Shown here piece after piece: positions 7,934 to 14,706 of a stretch of DNA of 17,648 nucleotides (position 1 is its first letter; every line of letters begins with the position of its first letter). Below the pieces are notes generated by a model. It searched no databases. It had not been told where the DNA came from and saw only the letters and a program-made list of their open reading frames with translations. This DNA is from Microthrixaceae bacterium (GTDB lineage: Bacteria; Actinomycetota; Acidimicrobiia; Acidimicrobiales; Acidimicrobilacustridaceae): positions 1 to 17,648 of the forward strand of contig CANGMY010000011.1 of assembly GCA_947455015.1 (NCBI GenBank), read 5' to 3'. A program made the position numbers and the translations under genes.

Positions 7934-9508
7934 ATGCTGAGTGAACTTCGAGTTTGCAACCTCGGTGTGATCGAAGAACTGTCCCTCGTGTTCGCGCCCG
8001 GGATGACTGCAGTAACGGGCGAGACCGGCGCGGGAAAGACGCTTGTCGTCACGGCAATTGAACTGCTCGTTGGCGGCAAAGCCGAAGCGTCGATGGTTCG
8101 TCCTGGTGCCGACGAAGCTGTTGTCGAAGGTCGCTTCGATCTCGGAGACCGAGAGTGTGTGGTTCGAAGAGTTGTACCGGCCAAGGGTCGTTCTCGCGGT
8201 TATATCGACGGAAGTCTTGCGACGATCGCAGAACTCTCCGAAGTTGGAAGCGCTTTGGTCGATTTGCATGGTCAACACGACCACCAGTCACTGCTTACGA
8301 GTGCGGTGCAACGACAGGCGCTCGATCGATTCGGCGGGGTTGACCTGCAACCGCTTCGAACCGCTCGTCAACAAGTCATCGAACTCGAGTCGCAGCGATC
8401 CTCACTCGGTGGCGATCCACGTGATCGTGCCCGCGAAATCGATCTTCTCCGCTTCCAAGTTGAAGAACTCGTCGCCGCCGGAATCGACGACACCGAAGAA
8501 GACGCCAAACTCCGGACCGAAGCTGAACTGCTCGCCGATGCTGGTGGCTTTCGTGATGCGGCCGGCGCAGCGCTCGATGCGCTCAGCGCCGACGGGGGAG
8601 CAGCTGACGCAATCGGCGGAGCGCTCGCCGCACTTGGTGAACGGTCACTCTTCGCTGGCGTTGTGGCTCGGCTCCGAGATGCCCAGGCCGAGGTCGACGA
8701 CCTCGCTCGGGAACTCCGATCCACGGCGGAATCGATCGAGAGCGACCCAGAGCGTCTTGCGGCAATCGGCGACCGTCGAAAGCTGCTGCAAGATCTGCGT
8801 CGCAAATACGGAGAAACCTTGGCCGAGGTCGTTACCTGGAGAGACGACGCCAACCGACGGTTGGTTGAACTTGAGGGTCACGACGAACTCGCTGCAACGA
8901 TCGATGCAAAGTTGCTCGTCGCCCGAGCAGTGCTCGCCGATGCTGAAGAACTTGTCTCGAAGGCGCGTCGCGCTGCCGCGCCCGCCCTTGCGAAGGCCGT
9001 CGAAGCCCACCTTCCTGATTTGGCACTTCCCAAGGCCCGGCTCGAGGTCGAGGTGGGGGGCGTTGCCGGGCGTGACGTCACGTTTCGGTTTGCTGCCAAT
9101 CCCGGCATGGATCTTCAGCCACTGGCCAAAGTTGCATCTGGGGGAGAACTCGCCCGAGCGATGCTGGCGTTGCGTCTCGTTCTCACCGAAGGCCCACCTG
9201 TTCTTGTCTTCGACGAGGTCGACGCTGGCATTGGTGGTGCTGCTGCCGTCGCGGTCGGACGTTCGCTTTCTGCACTCGGTAGTGATCACCAGGTACTTGT
9301 GGTGACGCACCTCGCGCAGGTTGCGAGTTGGGCCGATGCGCATGTTGTTGTCGACAAGGTTGCAACCGAATCAACCACGACCACAAAGATTTCCATCGTC
9401 GATGGCGAGGATCGAGTCACCGAACTCGCTCGAATGTTGTCCGGTACTCCCGAGTCCTCGACGGCTCAGCAACATGCTCGTGAGTTGCTCGCCAGCACTG
9501 ATTCCTGA
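7934..9508 (+). CDS. recN: DNA repair protein RecN (SMC-like ATPase)
   Basis: A 524-residue SMC-family ATPase that acts early at DNA double-strand breaks and bridges DNA ends. Walker A is GETGAGKT (29-36); a DLHGQHDHQSLL segment near 112-123 is typical of RecN; the middle (about 150-350) is a heptad-rich coiled coil; the ABC signature is SGGELARA from residue 402; Walker B is VLVFDEVD with Asp427-Glu428, followed by the D-loop AGIGG and the H-loop VTHLAQVA. It is somewhat shorter than the usual 550-590 residues, apparently through a shorter coiled coil. It starts 15 bases after nadK with only a weak AAGGG upstream. It ends the operon that begins at 5401. No SOS box was recognised in the operon leader. 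Confidence 0.95.
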   Translation: MLSELRVCNLGVIEELSLVFAPGMTAVTGETGAGKTLVVTAIELLVGGKAEASMVRPGADEAVVEGRFDLGDRECVVRRVVPAKGRSRGYIDGSLATIAELSEVGSALVDLHGQHDHQSLLTSAVQRQALDRFGGVDLQPLRTARQQVIELESQRSSLGGDPRDRAREIDLLRFQVEELVAAGIDDTEEDAKLRTEAELLADAGGFRDAAGAALDALSADGGAADAIGGALAALGERSLFAGVVARLRDAQAEVDDLARELRSTAESIESDPERLAAIGDRRKLLQDLRRKYGETLAEVVTWRDDANRRLVELEGHDELAATIDAKLLVARAVLADAEELVSKARRAAAPALAKAVEAHLPDLALPKARLEVEVGGVAGRDVTFRFAANPGMDLQPLAKVASGGELARAMLALRLVLTEGPPVLVFDEVDAGIGGAAAVAVGRSLSALGSDHQVLVVTHLAQVASWADAHVVVDKVATESTTTTKISIVDGEDRVTELARMLSGTPESSTAQQHARELLASTDS

Positions 9509-9571
9509 AGGCAGTCTCCTCAACGGTCTGACGTCACCGGGCGATCCGTCGCGAGACACTCGGAACGGGGC

Positions 9572-9577
9572 TACGAT
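9572..9577 (+). promoter_or_regulatory. Possible -10 of the pyrG-Nudix-xerD operon
   Basis: TACGAT, a TANNNT match, lies in the 109-base gap between recN and pyrG, 40 bases before the ATG. No good -35 hexamer is seen at 16-18 bp. I found no C-rich start region or attenuator of the kind that controls pyrG in Bacillus. Confidence 0.3.
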
Positions 9578-9617
9578 GTGATCCCGACGTGATGACTAAC
9601 GCCGGGAGGCCCCTCCA

Positions 9618-11264
9618 ATGACCAAGCACATCTTCGTCACAGGGGGTGTGGCCTCTTCGTTGGGGAAGGGCATCACAGCATCATCGCTCGGGCGTTTGTT
9701 GAAGAGCCGTGGCCTTCGAGTCACGATGCAGAAGCTCGACCCGTATCTCAACGTCGATCCCGGCACCATGAATCCGTTCGAACATGGCGAGGTTTTCGTC
9801 ACCGATGACGGGGGCGAAACCGACCTCGACCTTGGTCACTACGAACGCTTCATCGACGAACCACTGAGTCGCGACTCAAATGCCACAACCGGGTCGATTT
9901 ATTCCGCCGTAATTGCCGCAGAGCGTCGTGGGGACTATCTCGGCAAGACCGTGCAGGTCATTCCCCACATCACCGACGAGATTAAACGCCGCATTACTCG
10001 CTTGGCCGACGATTCAGTCGACGTTGTCATCACGGAAATTGGTGGAACTGTCGGCGATATTGAAATCCTCCCGTTCCTCGAAGCCATTCGACAGTTCCGC
10101 CTCGATGTTGGTCGCGAGAACGTCTGTTATGTCCACGTGACACTGGTTCCATTCATTGGCCCATCTGGTGAGCAGAAGACCAAGCCCACCCAGCACTCTG
10201 TGACGGAACTTCGCAGCCGCGGTATTCAGCCCGACATCATCGTGTGCCGTAGCGAGGCGACCCTTTCGCCCGACCTCAAGCGCAAAATCTCGAATCTGTG
10301 CGACGTTCCCGTTGAAGCAGTCGTCAATGCCGCCGATGCGCGCAACTTGTACGAGGTTCCGCTCATCATGCACGAGGAAGGGCTCGACGACTACGTGTGC
10401 AAGATGTTCGGATTCTCCGACCGCGAGATCGATCTGTCCGAGTGGGAGATACTCGTCGACCGAGTCGAGAACTCCAACATTCCTCTTCGCATCGGAATCA
10501 TTGGCAAGTACGTGGCGTTGCCCGATGCGTATTTGTCTGTTGTCGAGTCGCTGAAACATGGCGGGTTCTTCCATGCCGCCGATGTCTCGGTCGAATGGGT
10601 GCAAGCCGAGGACGTTGAAGCCATGACTGCTGACGGACGCCTTGGCGAACTCGACGGCATCGTTATTCCTGGTGGTTTCGGCGAGCGCGGCGTTGAAGGA
10701 AAGATCGCAGCTGCGCAGTACGCGCGAGAGAACGACCTCCCGTGCCTCGGGCTTTGTCTCGGCATGCAGGTGATGACCATTGAGTACGCCCGCAATGTTC
10801 TCGGAATGGACGGCGCCCATTCAAGTGAATTCGACCCGCAAACGCCCTTCCCGGTTATCGACCTCATGGAGACACAGCGCGATGTCACCGATATGGGTGG
10901 AACGATGCGATTGGGTGCTTACGTCGCGCAACTTCAGCCCGGGTCGCGGGTAGCCGAGATCTACGAATCCGAAGTTGTGTCTGAACGCCATCGTCACCGC
11001 TACGAGTTCAATTCCAAGTTCCGTAATCGTTTCGATGAATCTGACTTCGTGTGTTCGGGAACGTCACCAGACGGACGTTTGGTCGAGTTCATTGAACTCA
11101 AGAACCACCCGTATTGGATCGGAACTCAGGCTCACCCCGAGTTCAAGAGTCGGCCGGAACGTCCGGCGCCGCTGTTTCGCGAGTTCATCGCCGCGGCATT
11201 GGCCCGATCAGACGGTCGCAACCCACACCTCCCCGATTTCGATAGTGAGTCGTTACCGGCGTGA
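9618..11264 (+). CDS. pyrG: CTP synthase (glutamine hydrolysing)
   Basis: A 548-residue enzyme that converts UTP, ATP and glutamine to CTP, the last step of pyrimidine nucleotide synthesis. The N-terminal amidoligase domain (about 1-270) begins with the diagnostic KHIFVTGGVASSLGKG and contains the dethiobiotin-synthetase-like ATP site and ITEIGGTVGDIE. The C-terminal class I glutamine amidotransferase domain (about 290-540) has an intact triad: nucleophile Cys380 in GLCLGMQ, His506 and Glu508 in QAHPEF. Length is normal for the family. The start has GGGAGG at 9603-9608. Its last four bases overlap the GTG of the Nudix gene, so both are surely on one transcript. Confidence 0.98.
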   Translation: MTKHIFVTGGVASSLGKGITASSLGRLLKSRGLRVTMQKLDPYLNVDPGTMNPFEHGEVFVTDDGGETDLDLGHYERFIDEPLSRDSNATTGSIYSAVIAAERRGDYLGKTVQVIPHITDEIKRRITRLADDSVDVVITEIGGTVGDIEILPFLEAIRQFRLDVGRENVCYVHVTLVPFIGPSGEQKTKPTQHSVTELRSRGIQPDIIVCRSEATLSPDLKRKISNLCDVPVEAVVNAADARNLYEVPLIMHEEGLDDYVCKMFGFSDREIDLSEWEILVDRVENSNIPLRIGIIGKYVALPDAYLSVVESLKHGGFFHAADVSVEWVQAEDVEAMTADGRLGELDGIVIPGGFGERGVEGKIAAAQYARENDLPCLGLCLGMQVMTIEYARNVLGMDGAHSSEFDPQTPFPVIDLMETQRDVTDMGGTMRLGAYVAQLQPGSRVAEIYESEVVSERHRHRYEFNSKFRNRFDESDFVCSGTSPDGRLVEFIELKNHPYWIGTQAHPEFKSRPERPAPLFREFIAAALARSDGRNPHLPDFDSESLPA

Positions 11265-11809
11265 GTGGGGAGTTTCGCAAGGTCGACGAAGTCGTCCTGC
11301 ATGGTGGTTACATCTTCGATCTGGTTCGAGCCGACTTCATCTCTCCCGAGGGTGAACCCTTTCGCCGAGATATCGTTCGCCACCCCGGCGCCGTTTCCGT
11401 TGTGCCCATTGACGGCGAAGGACGCGTGATCATGGTCCGTCAGTATCGGCCTGCGCTCGATCAGTACATCCTTGAAATTCCTGCAGGAAAACGCGACGTC
11501 GCCGATGAACCTCCCGCTGAAACTGCGCAACGAGAACTCGGCGAGGAAATCGGAATGCGCGCCGGAACGTTGGACTTGTTAGGAACGTTTGCGAATGCGC
11601 CTGGTTTCAGCGACGAGCTTTCGTGGGTGTACCTAGGTCGCAATCTTGAGTCGGTACCGCGCGATGTGCAGGGGATCGAAGAGTCGCACATGAGCGTTGA
11701 GCGGTTTACGTTCGAAGAATCGTTCGCAATGATCGCCGACGGTTCGCTCATCGATACCAAGACCGTTATTGGTTTGTATCTCGCGGCGTCGCTGGTTGGC
11801 GGTGGCTGA
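11261..11809 (+). CDS. Nudix hydrolase, ADP-ribose pyrophosphatase type
   Basis: A 182-residue Nudix enzyme expected to hydrolyse ADP-ribose to AMP and ribose 5-phosphate in the cytoplasm. The Nudix box runs from Gly76 to Gly98 (GKRDVADEPPAETAQRELGE and on to EEIG). It has six residues, not five, between the first Gly and Glu, the same variation I recall in M. tuberculosis Rv1700, which occupies the same place after pyrG. Metal-binding Glu92, Glu95 and Glu96 are present. The fold start, GAVSVVPIDGEGRVIMVRQYR, is typical of the ADPRase subgroup. Translation begins at GTG 11261 in a GTGA overlap with the pyrG stop, so it is likely translated by reinitiation. Confidence 0.93.
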   Translation: MSGEFRKVDEVVLHGGYIFDLVRADFISPEGEPFRRDIVRHPGAVSVVPIDGEGRVIMVRQYRPALDQYILEIPAGKRDVADEPPAETAQRELGEEIGMRAGTLDLLGTFANAPGFSDELSWVYLGRNLESVPRDVQGIEESHMSVERFTFEESFAMIADGSLIDTKTVIGLYLAASLVGGG

Positions 11810-12746
11810 GCAATTCGAAGAGTGGGAACTTCCTCTTGATGTTGAGGAGTTTCTGACATGGCTGGCAGCAGAGCGCGGCCGTTCGGCAAACACGCTTGCG
11901 GCCTATCGTCGTGACCTCACCGCATATTGCATCTGGATGTCCGAGTCCGATCGCACTCTCGATTCGATTCGTGCCGCGGACCTCGATGCATATGTCGGAG
12001 TGCTTCGTGACCGTGGACTGGCACCTTCGTCTGTGAAACGAGCAACAGTCGCAGTGCGCTCGCTCCATCGCTTCCGTTCTGATGAAGGGCTTTCCTCAAC
12101 TGATCCGTCGGCGGGAATTGAGACACCACGCGTTCCGGCGGGACTGCCGAAGGCGTTAACCGAGGCTGAGGTGACATCTCTGCTTGACCAGGTCGAAGGC
12201 GACTCGCCCATCGCACGCCGGGATCGGGCGATTCTCGAAGTGCTCTACGGCACTGGTGCTCGGATTTCAGAAGTCTGTTCGTTGAGTTTGGGCGATGTTG
12301 ATCTTGACGCAGGAATGTTGCGACTGTTCGGCAAGGGATCAAAAGAGCGCGTTGTGCCGATTGGGCGTTGGGCTCGGGTTGCCCTTGCCAGTTGGCTCGA
12401 CGACGGAGGCCGCGAGGTACTTGCTCCGGAACAGTTTGCAAAGCGAACAGATGCCGATGCGGTGTTCCTTAATGCTCGCGGCGGACGCCTCGGTAGGCAG
12501 GGCGCTTGGGCGATTGTCCGCAAGTATGGCGATGCGGCCGGATTGGGTCCTCGGTTGACACCTCATGTCCTTCGCCACTCTTGTGCGACGCACATGCTTG
12601 ATCACGGCGCCGATATACGTGCGGTACAGGAACTGCTTGGCCACGCTTCGATCGCAACGACGCAGGTGTACACGATGGTCTCGAACGACCGACTTTTTGC
12701 GGTCTATGAATCTGCACATCCGCGGGCTCAAGCGACTCGCCGCTAG
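11802..12746 (+). CDS. xerD: Tyrosine recombinase XerD
   Basis: A 314-residue tyrosine recombinase that resolves chromosome dimers at dif together with XerC. The N-terminal SAM-like core-binding domain (about 10-100) has FLTWLAAERGRSANTLAAYRRDL. The catalytic domain has the complete set: Arg154 in GTGARISE, Lys178 in GKGSKERVVP, His255 and Arg258 in TPHVLRHSCATHML, His281 in LLGHASI and the nucleophile Tyr290. The nine-residue His281-Tyr290 spacing equals that of E. coli XerD. I chose GTG 11802, which overlaps the Nudix stop by eight bases; the ATG at 11769 would add 11 unrelated residues. Its stop codon TAG doubles as the start of the putative -10 of the next gene. Position after the Nudix gene matches mycobacterial Rv1701. 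Confidence 0.93.
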   Translation: MAEQFEEWELPLDVEEFLTWLAAERGRSANTLAAYRRDLTAYCIWMSESDRTLDSIRAADLDAYVGVLRDRGLAPSSVKRATVAVRSLHRFRSDEGLSSTDPSAGIETPRVPAGLPKALTEAEVTSLLDQVEGDSPIARRDRAILEVLYGTGARISEVCSLSLGDVDLDAGMLRLFGKGSKERVVPIGRWARVALASWLDDGGREVLAPEQFAKRTDADAVFLNARGGRLGRQGAWAIVRKYGDAAGLGPRLTPHVLRHSCATHMLDHGADIRAVQELLGHASIATTQVYTMVSNDRLFAVYESAHPRAQATRR

Positions 12747-12749
12747 CCT
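12743..12749 (+). promoter_or_regulatory. Putative -10 (CTAGCCT) of the acidic-repeat gene, leaderless geometry
   Basis: TAGCCT (12744-12749) fits TANNNT and ends exactly six bases before the ATG at 12756. Its TAG is also the stop codon of xerD. No Shine-Dalgarno is visible before the ATG, so a leaderless transcript independent of the pyrG operon is plausible. Confidence 0.45.
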
Positions 12750-12755
12750 CACGGC

Positions 12756-13319
12756 ATGAACGAATCAGGTGAATGGTCGGCCCCCGAACGATTTGATGGC
12801 AACGAGGTTGAGCTCGTCGACGAAATCGTCATTTCCGAGGACATCCTCGACGAGGACGGATCTGTCATTGGTGAACACATCGAAACCATCGACCTCCTGA
12901 ACGTCGATGGTCAGGGCGTCGTAATGATCGACGATGTCACCATCGTGACCGATGACGAAGGCGATCTCATGATCGACGAAACAATTGCAGTCTTCGATGA
13001 AGACGGCGACATCATCATCGACGAAACCGTCACGATCGTCGACGCCGAGGGCGATGTCATGATCGAAGAACACTTCATTGCCGCCGATGCCGAGGGCGAC
13101 ATAGTGCTCGCTGAGTCAGTGGCCGTGATCGACGGGGGAGAACTCGACGATCGCCAACTTGCATCGGCACTTCGTGAAGAGCTCGACGGCGTTGAACGAG
13201 CCCTCGAGCGTCTCGACGCAGGCACCTACGGACTTTGCGACAGCTGTGGAAATCCGATCGACGACGCAGTTCTCGCTGAGATGCCTCAGGCGCGCTCTTG
13301 CAGCGCTCACTTGGTCTGA
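12756..13319 (+). CDS. Highly acidic 15-residue-repeat protein with C-terminal DksA/TraR-type zinc finger
   Basis: A 187-residue protein with two parts. Residues about 20-128 form repeats with a strict 15-residue period over 60-119, roughly ETvtIvDaEGDimId, with the invariant Gly at 69, 84, 99 and 114, and degenerate copies on both sides. Each unit looks like strand-turn-strand with an Asp/Glu-rich turn (DEDGD, DAEGD). Residues 130-187 are a short helix (ALREELDGVERALERLDAG) and a zinc finger YGLCDSCGNPI...CSAH, with ligands Cys161, Cys164, Cys182 and His185 in place of the usual fourth Cys. It has 54 Asp/Glu, six Arg and no Lys, one of the most acidic proteins I would expect in such a genome. 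The coiled-coil tip of true DksA is missing. No function is assigned; RNA-polymerase binding, DNA mimicry and metal binding are all open. Confidence 0.9.
   Translation: MNESGEWSAPERFDGNEVELVDEIVISEDILDEDGSVIGEHIETIDLLNVDGQGVVMIDDVTIVTDDEGDLMIDETIAVFDEDGDIIIDETVTIVDAEGDVMIEEHFIAADAEGDIVLAESVAVIDGGELDDRQLASALREELDGVERALERLDAGTYGLCDSCGNPIDDAVLAEMPQARSCSAHLV
12933..13112 (+). repeat. Four tandem 45-base coding repeats (15 residues each)
   Basis: This encodes residues 60-119 of the acidic protein, four units of exactly 15 codons. The amino-acid pattern is far better kept than the DNA (for example the EGD turn is GAAGGCGAT, GACGGCGAC or GAGGGCGAT), so the duplication is old and selection acts on the protein. 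Confidence 0.85.
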
Positions 13320-13335
13320 ACGGTCGCGCACCACG

Positions 13336-13863
13336 ATGACTCGGCTCAGCCATCTGGCCCGCCGGTTCTTTGGAAGCCTGCGGCCGGGTGGGCCTTCGGC
13401 CACCGAACAGGAGTGGGCGCAATCTCAACTCCTGCCCGGTGAACAAACCATTTGGTGCTCGCTCTCTGGGCCTGACCGCCGTCATTCCGCCGCGGTTGCT
13501 CGAAGGGTCGAAGCCACGCTTGGACCAGCGGCAACACGTCCGGTCCTTGCTGCGGCGCTTCTGCACGATTGCGGCAAAGTCGACTCAGGTCTGCGCACGC
13601 CAGGCCGAGTTTTCGCAACGGTGCTCGCGATGACCCTCGTGCGTACCGACGCAGACGTTGAACGCTGGTCGAGTTCGGACTCGTCGTGGAAGCGAACAGT
13701 CGGGCGCTATCGCAGCCATCCTGAAATCGGAGCGCGGATGCTCGCCGACGTCGACAGTGATGTGATCACGGTGACGTGGACTCGAGACCATCACATGCCG
13801 CGTTCAGCCTGGACCATTGATCCCATCATTTCCGCAGCGCTGCACGAGGCAGATGACGATTGA
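13336..13863 (+). CDS. Small HD-domain protein (putative metal-dependent phosphohydrolase)
   Basis: A 175-residue HD-domain protein. The metal-binding pattern is complete: His50 in DRRHS, His77-Asp78 in ALLHDCGK, His128 in SHPEIGARML, His152-His153 in RDHH and Asp173 near the C-terminus. The HDCGK and HPEIG motifs place it with the HDIG/HD-like phosphohydrolases that act on nucleotides or phosphodiesters, but the substrate is not predictable from sequence. The frame stays open to 13159 upstream, inside the acidic-repeat gene; ATG 13336, 16 bases after that gene's stop, is the natural start although no Shine-Dalgarno is visible. Co-transcription with the acidic-repeat gene is likely. The first 40 residues (basic, then polar) belong to no motif I recognise. 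Confidence 0.85.
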   Translation: MTRLSHLARRFFGSLRPGGPSATEQEWAQSQLLPGEQTIWCSLSGPDRRHSAAVARRVEATLGPAATRPVLAAALLHDCGKVDSGLRTPGRVFATVLAMTLVRTDADVERWSSSDSSWKRTVGRYRSHPEIGARMLADVDSDVITVTWTRDHHMPRSAWTIDPIISAALHEADDD

Positions 13864-13977
13864 GCGGTGAGTCGTCGTAATCGTGGGGCCAAAGTTTGCG
13901 GAAATGGATCATCGTTCGGCGGGATCGTTGTACTGGTGCGGGTTGCTGGAGTGGCACCAATTCTGGGGCCTGCCCGT

Positions 13978-13984
13978 CTAGCCT
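13978..13984 (+). promoter_or_regulatory. Putative -10 (CTAGCCT) of ftsEX
   Basis: CTAGCCT, the same heptamer as before the acidic-repeat gene, lies in the 156-base gap between the HD gene and ftsE. Transcription would start near 13991, inside the hairpin at 13988-14013. No clear -35 is seen. Confidence 0.35.
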
Positions 13985-13987
13985 CGT

Positions 13988-14013
13988 GGGGGTTCAGCCC
14001 CGCTGAACGCCCC
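13988..14013 (+). repeat. GC-rich hairpin immediately before the ftsE start codon
   Basis: GGGGGTTCAG (13988-13997) pairs with CTGAAC and CCCC (14003-14008 and 14010-14013), with one bulged G and a five-base loop. It ends six bases before the ATG and occupies the place where a Shine-Dalgarno would be. There is no T-run, so it is not a normal terminator. Confidence 0.55.
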
Positions 14014-14019
14014 CTCATC

Positions 14020-14697
14020 ATGATTACTCTCGAGAACGTCACCAAGACCTATAAGAACTCGACCGTTGCTTTGCGCGACGCCAATGTCGAGATCGCAAAG
14101 GGCGAATTCGTCTTCCTTGTCGGAGCATCCGGTTCAGGGAAATCGACCTTCATCCGTCTCCTCAACAAAGAAGAGACTCCGGAACAAGGTCATATCTACG
14201 TAGCGGGCAAGGACATCGGCCGCCTTTCTGGCTGGAAGGTTCCGTATTTGCGCCGAAATATCGGCTGCATCTTCCAGGACTTCAAACTCCTACCGACCAA
14301 GACCGTGTTCGAAAATGTTGCCTTTGCGCTCGAAGTCATTGGACGACCACGCAGCGTCATCGACAGCCAAGTGCCTGCAATTCTTGATCTCGTGGGTCTT
14401 GGCCATAAGTCCGACAGTTTCCCCACAGAACTTTCTGGTGGTGAGCAGCAACGTGTTTCGGTCGCCCGGGCGTTCGTCAACCGCCCGCTCATTCTCCTTG
14501 CCGACGAACCAACCGGAAACCTCGATCCGGCAACTTCGGTGGGCATCATGAAACTTCTCGACCGCATCAATAAGACCGGTACAACCGTTGTTATGGCCAC
14601 TCATGATCGCGGCATCGTCGACACCATGCGTCGACGCGTGATCGAGATTGATCGCGGTTCCATCGTTCGCGACCAGGCGCGCGGCGTCTACGAATAG
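14020..14697 (+). CDS. ftsE: Cell division ATP-binding protein FtsE
   Basis: A 225-residue ABC ATPase that works with FtsX at the division site, where the complex controls peptidoglycan hydrolases. Walker A is GASGSGKST (35-43, Lys41), the Q-loop is IFQDFKLLPTKTVFENVAFA (typical of FtsE), the signature is LSGGEQQRV, Walker B is LLADEPTGNLD, and the H-loop is ATHD. The frame is open back to 13867 (51 more codons), but that extension looks non-coding and FtsE is normally about 225-230 residues, so ATG 14020 is used. There is no Shine-Dalgarno; a hairpin lies directly upstream. ftsX follows after nine bases. Confidence 0.96.
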   Translation: MITLENVTKTYKNSTVALRDANVEIAKGEFVFLVGASGSGKSTFIRLLNKEETPEQGHIYVAGKDIGRLSGWKVPYLRRNIGCIFQDFKLLPTKTVFENVAFALEVIGRPRSVIDSQVPAILDLVGLGHKSDSFPTELSGGEQQRVSVARAFVNRPLILLADEPTGNLDPATSVGIMKLLDRINKTGTTVVMATHDRGIVDTMRRRVIEIDRGSIVRDQARGVYE

Positions 14698-14706
14698 GAC
14701 GATTCG

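Noticed and set aside
9529..9536. TGACGTCA palindrome between recN and pyrG as an operator
   Set aside because: Eight-base palindromes of this composition are common by chance in such DNA and nothing else supports it.
11802..12746. Phage or integron integrase rather than XerD
   Set aside because: Length, catalytic spacing and conserved position after the Nudix gene fit chromosomal XerD, and no attachment site or phage gene is nearby.
12933..13112. CRISPR or DNA-level tandem repeat
   Set aside because: The period is 45 bases in frame, DNA identity between units is only moderate, and no spacers exist; it is a protein repeat.
13159..13335. 59-codon N-terminal extension of the HD protein
   Set aside because: It overlaps the zinc-finger end of the acidic-repeat gene in another frame and precedes a good ATG at 13336.
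13867..14019. 51-codon N-terminal extension of FtsE
   Set aside because: The extension does not resemble FtsE, crosses the putative promoter and hairpin, and would make the protein longer than the family.
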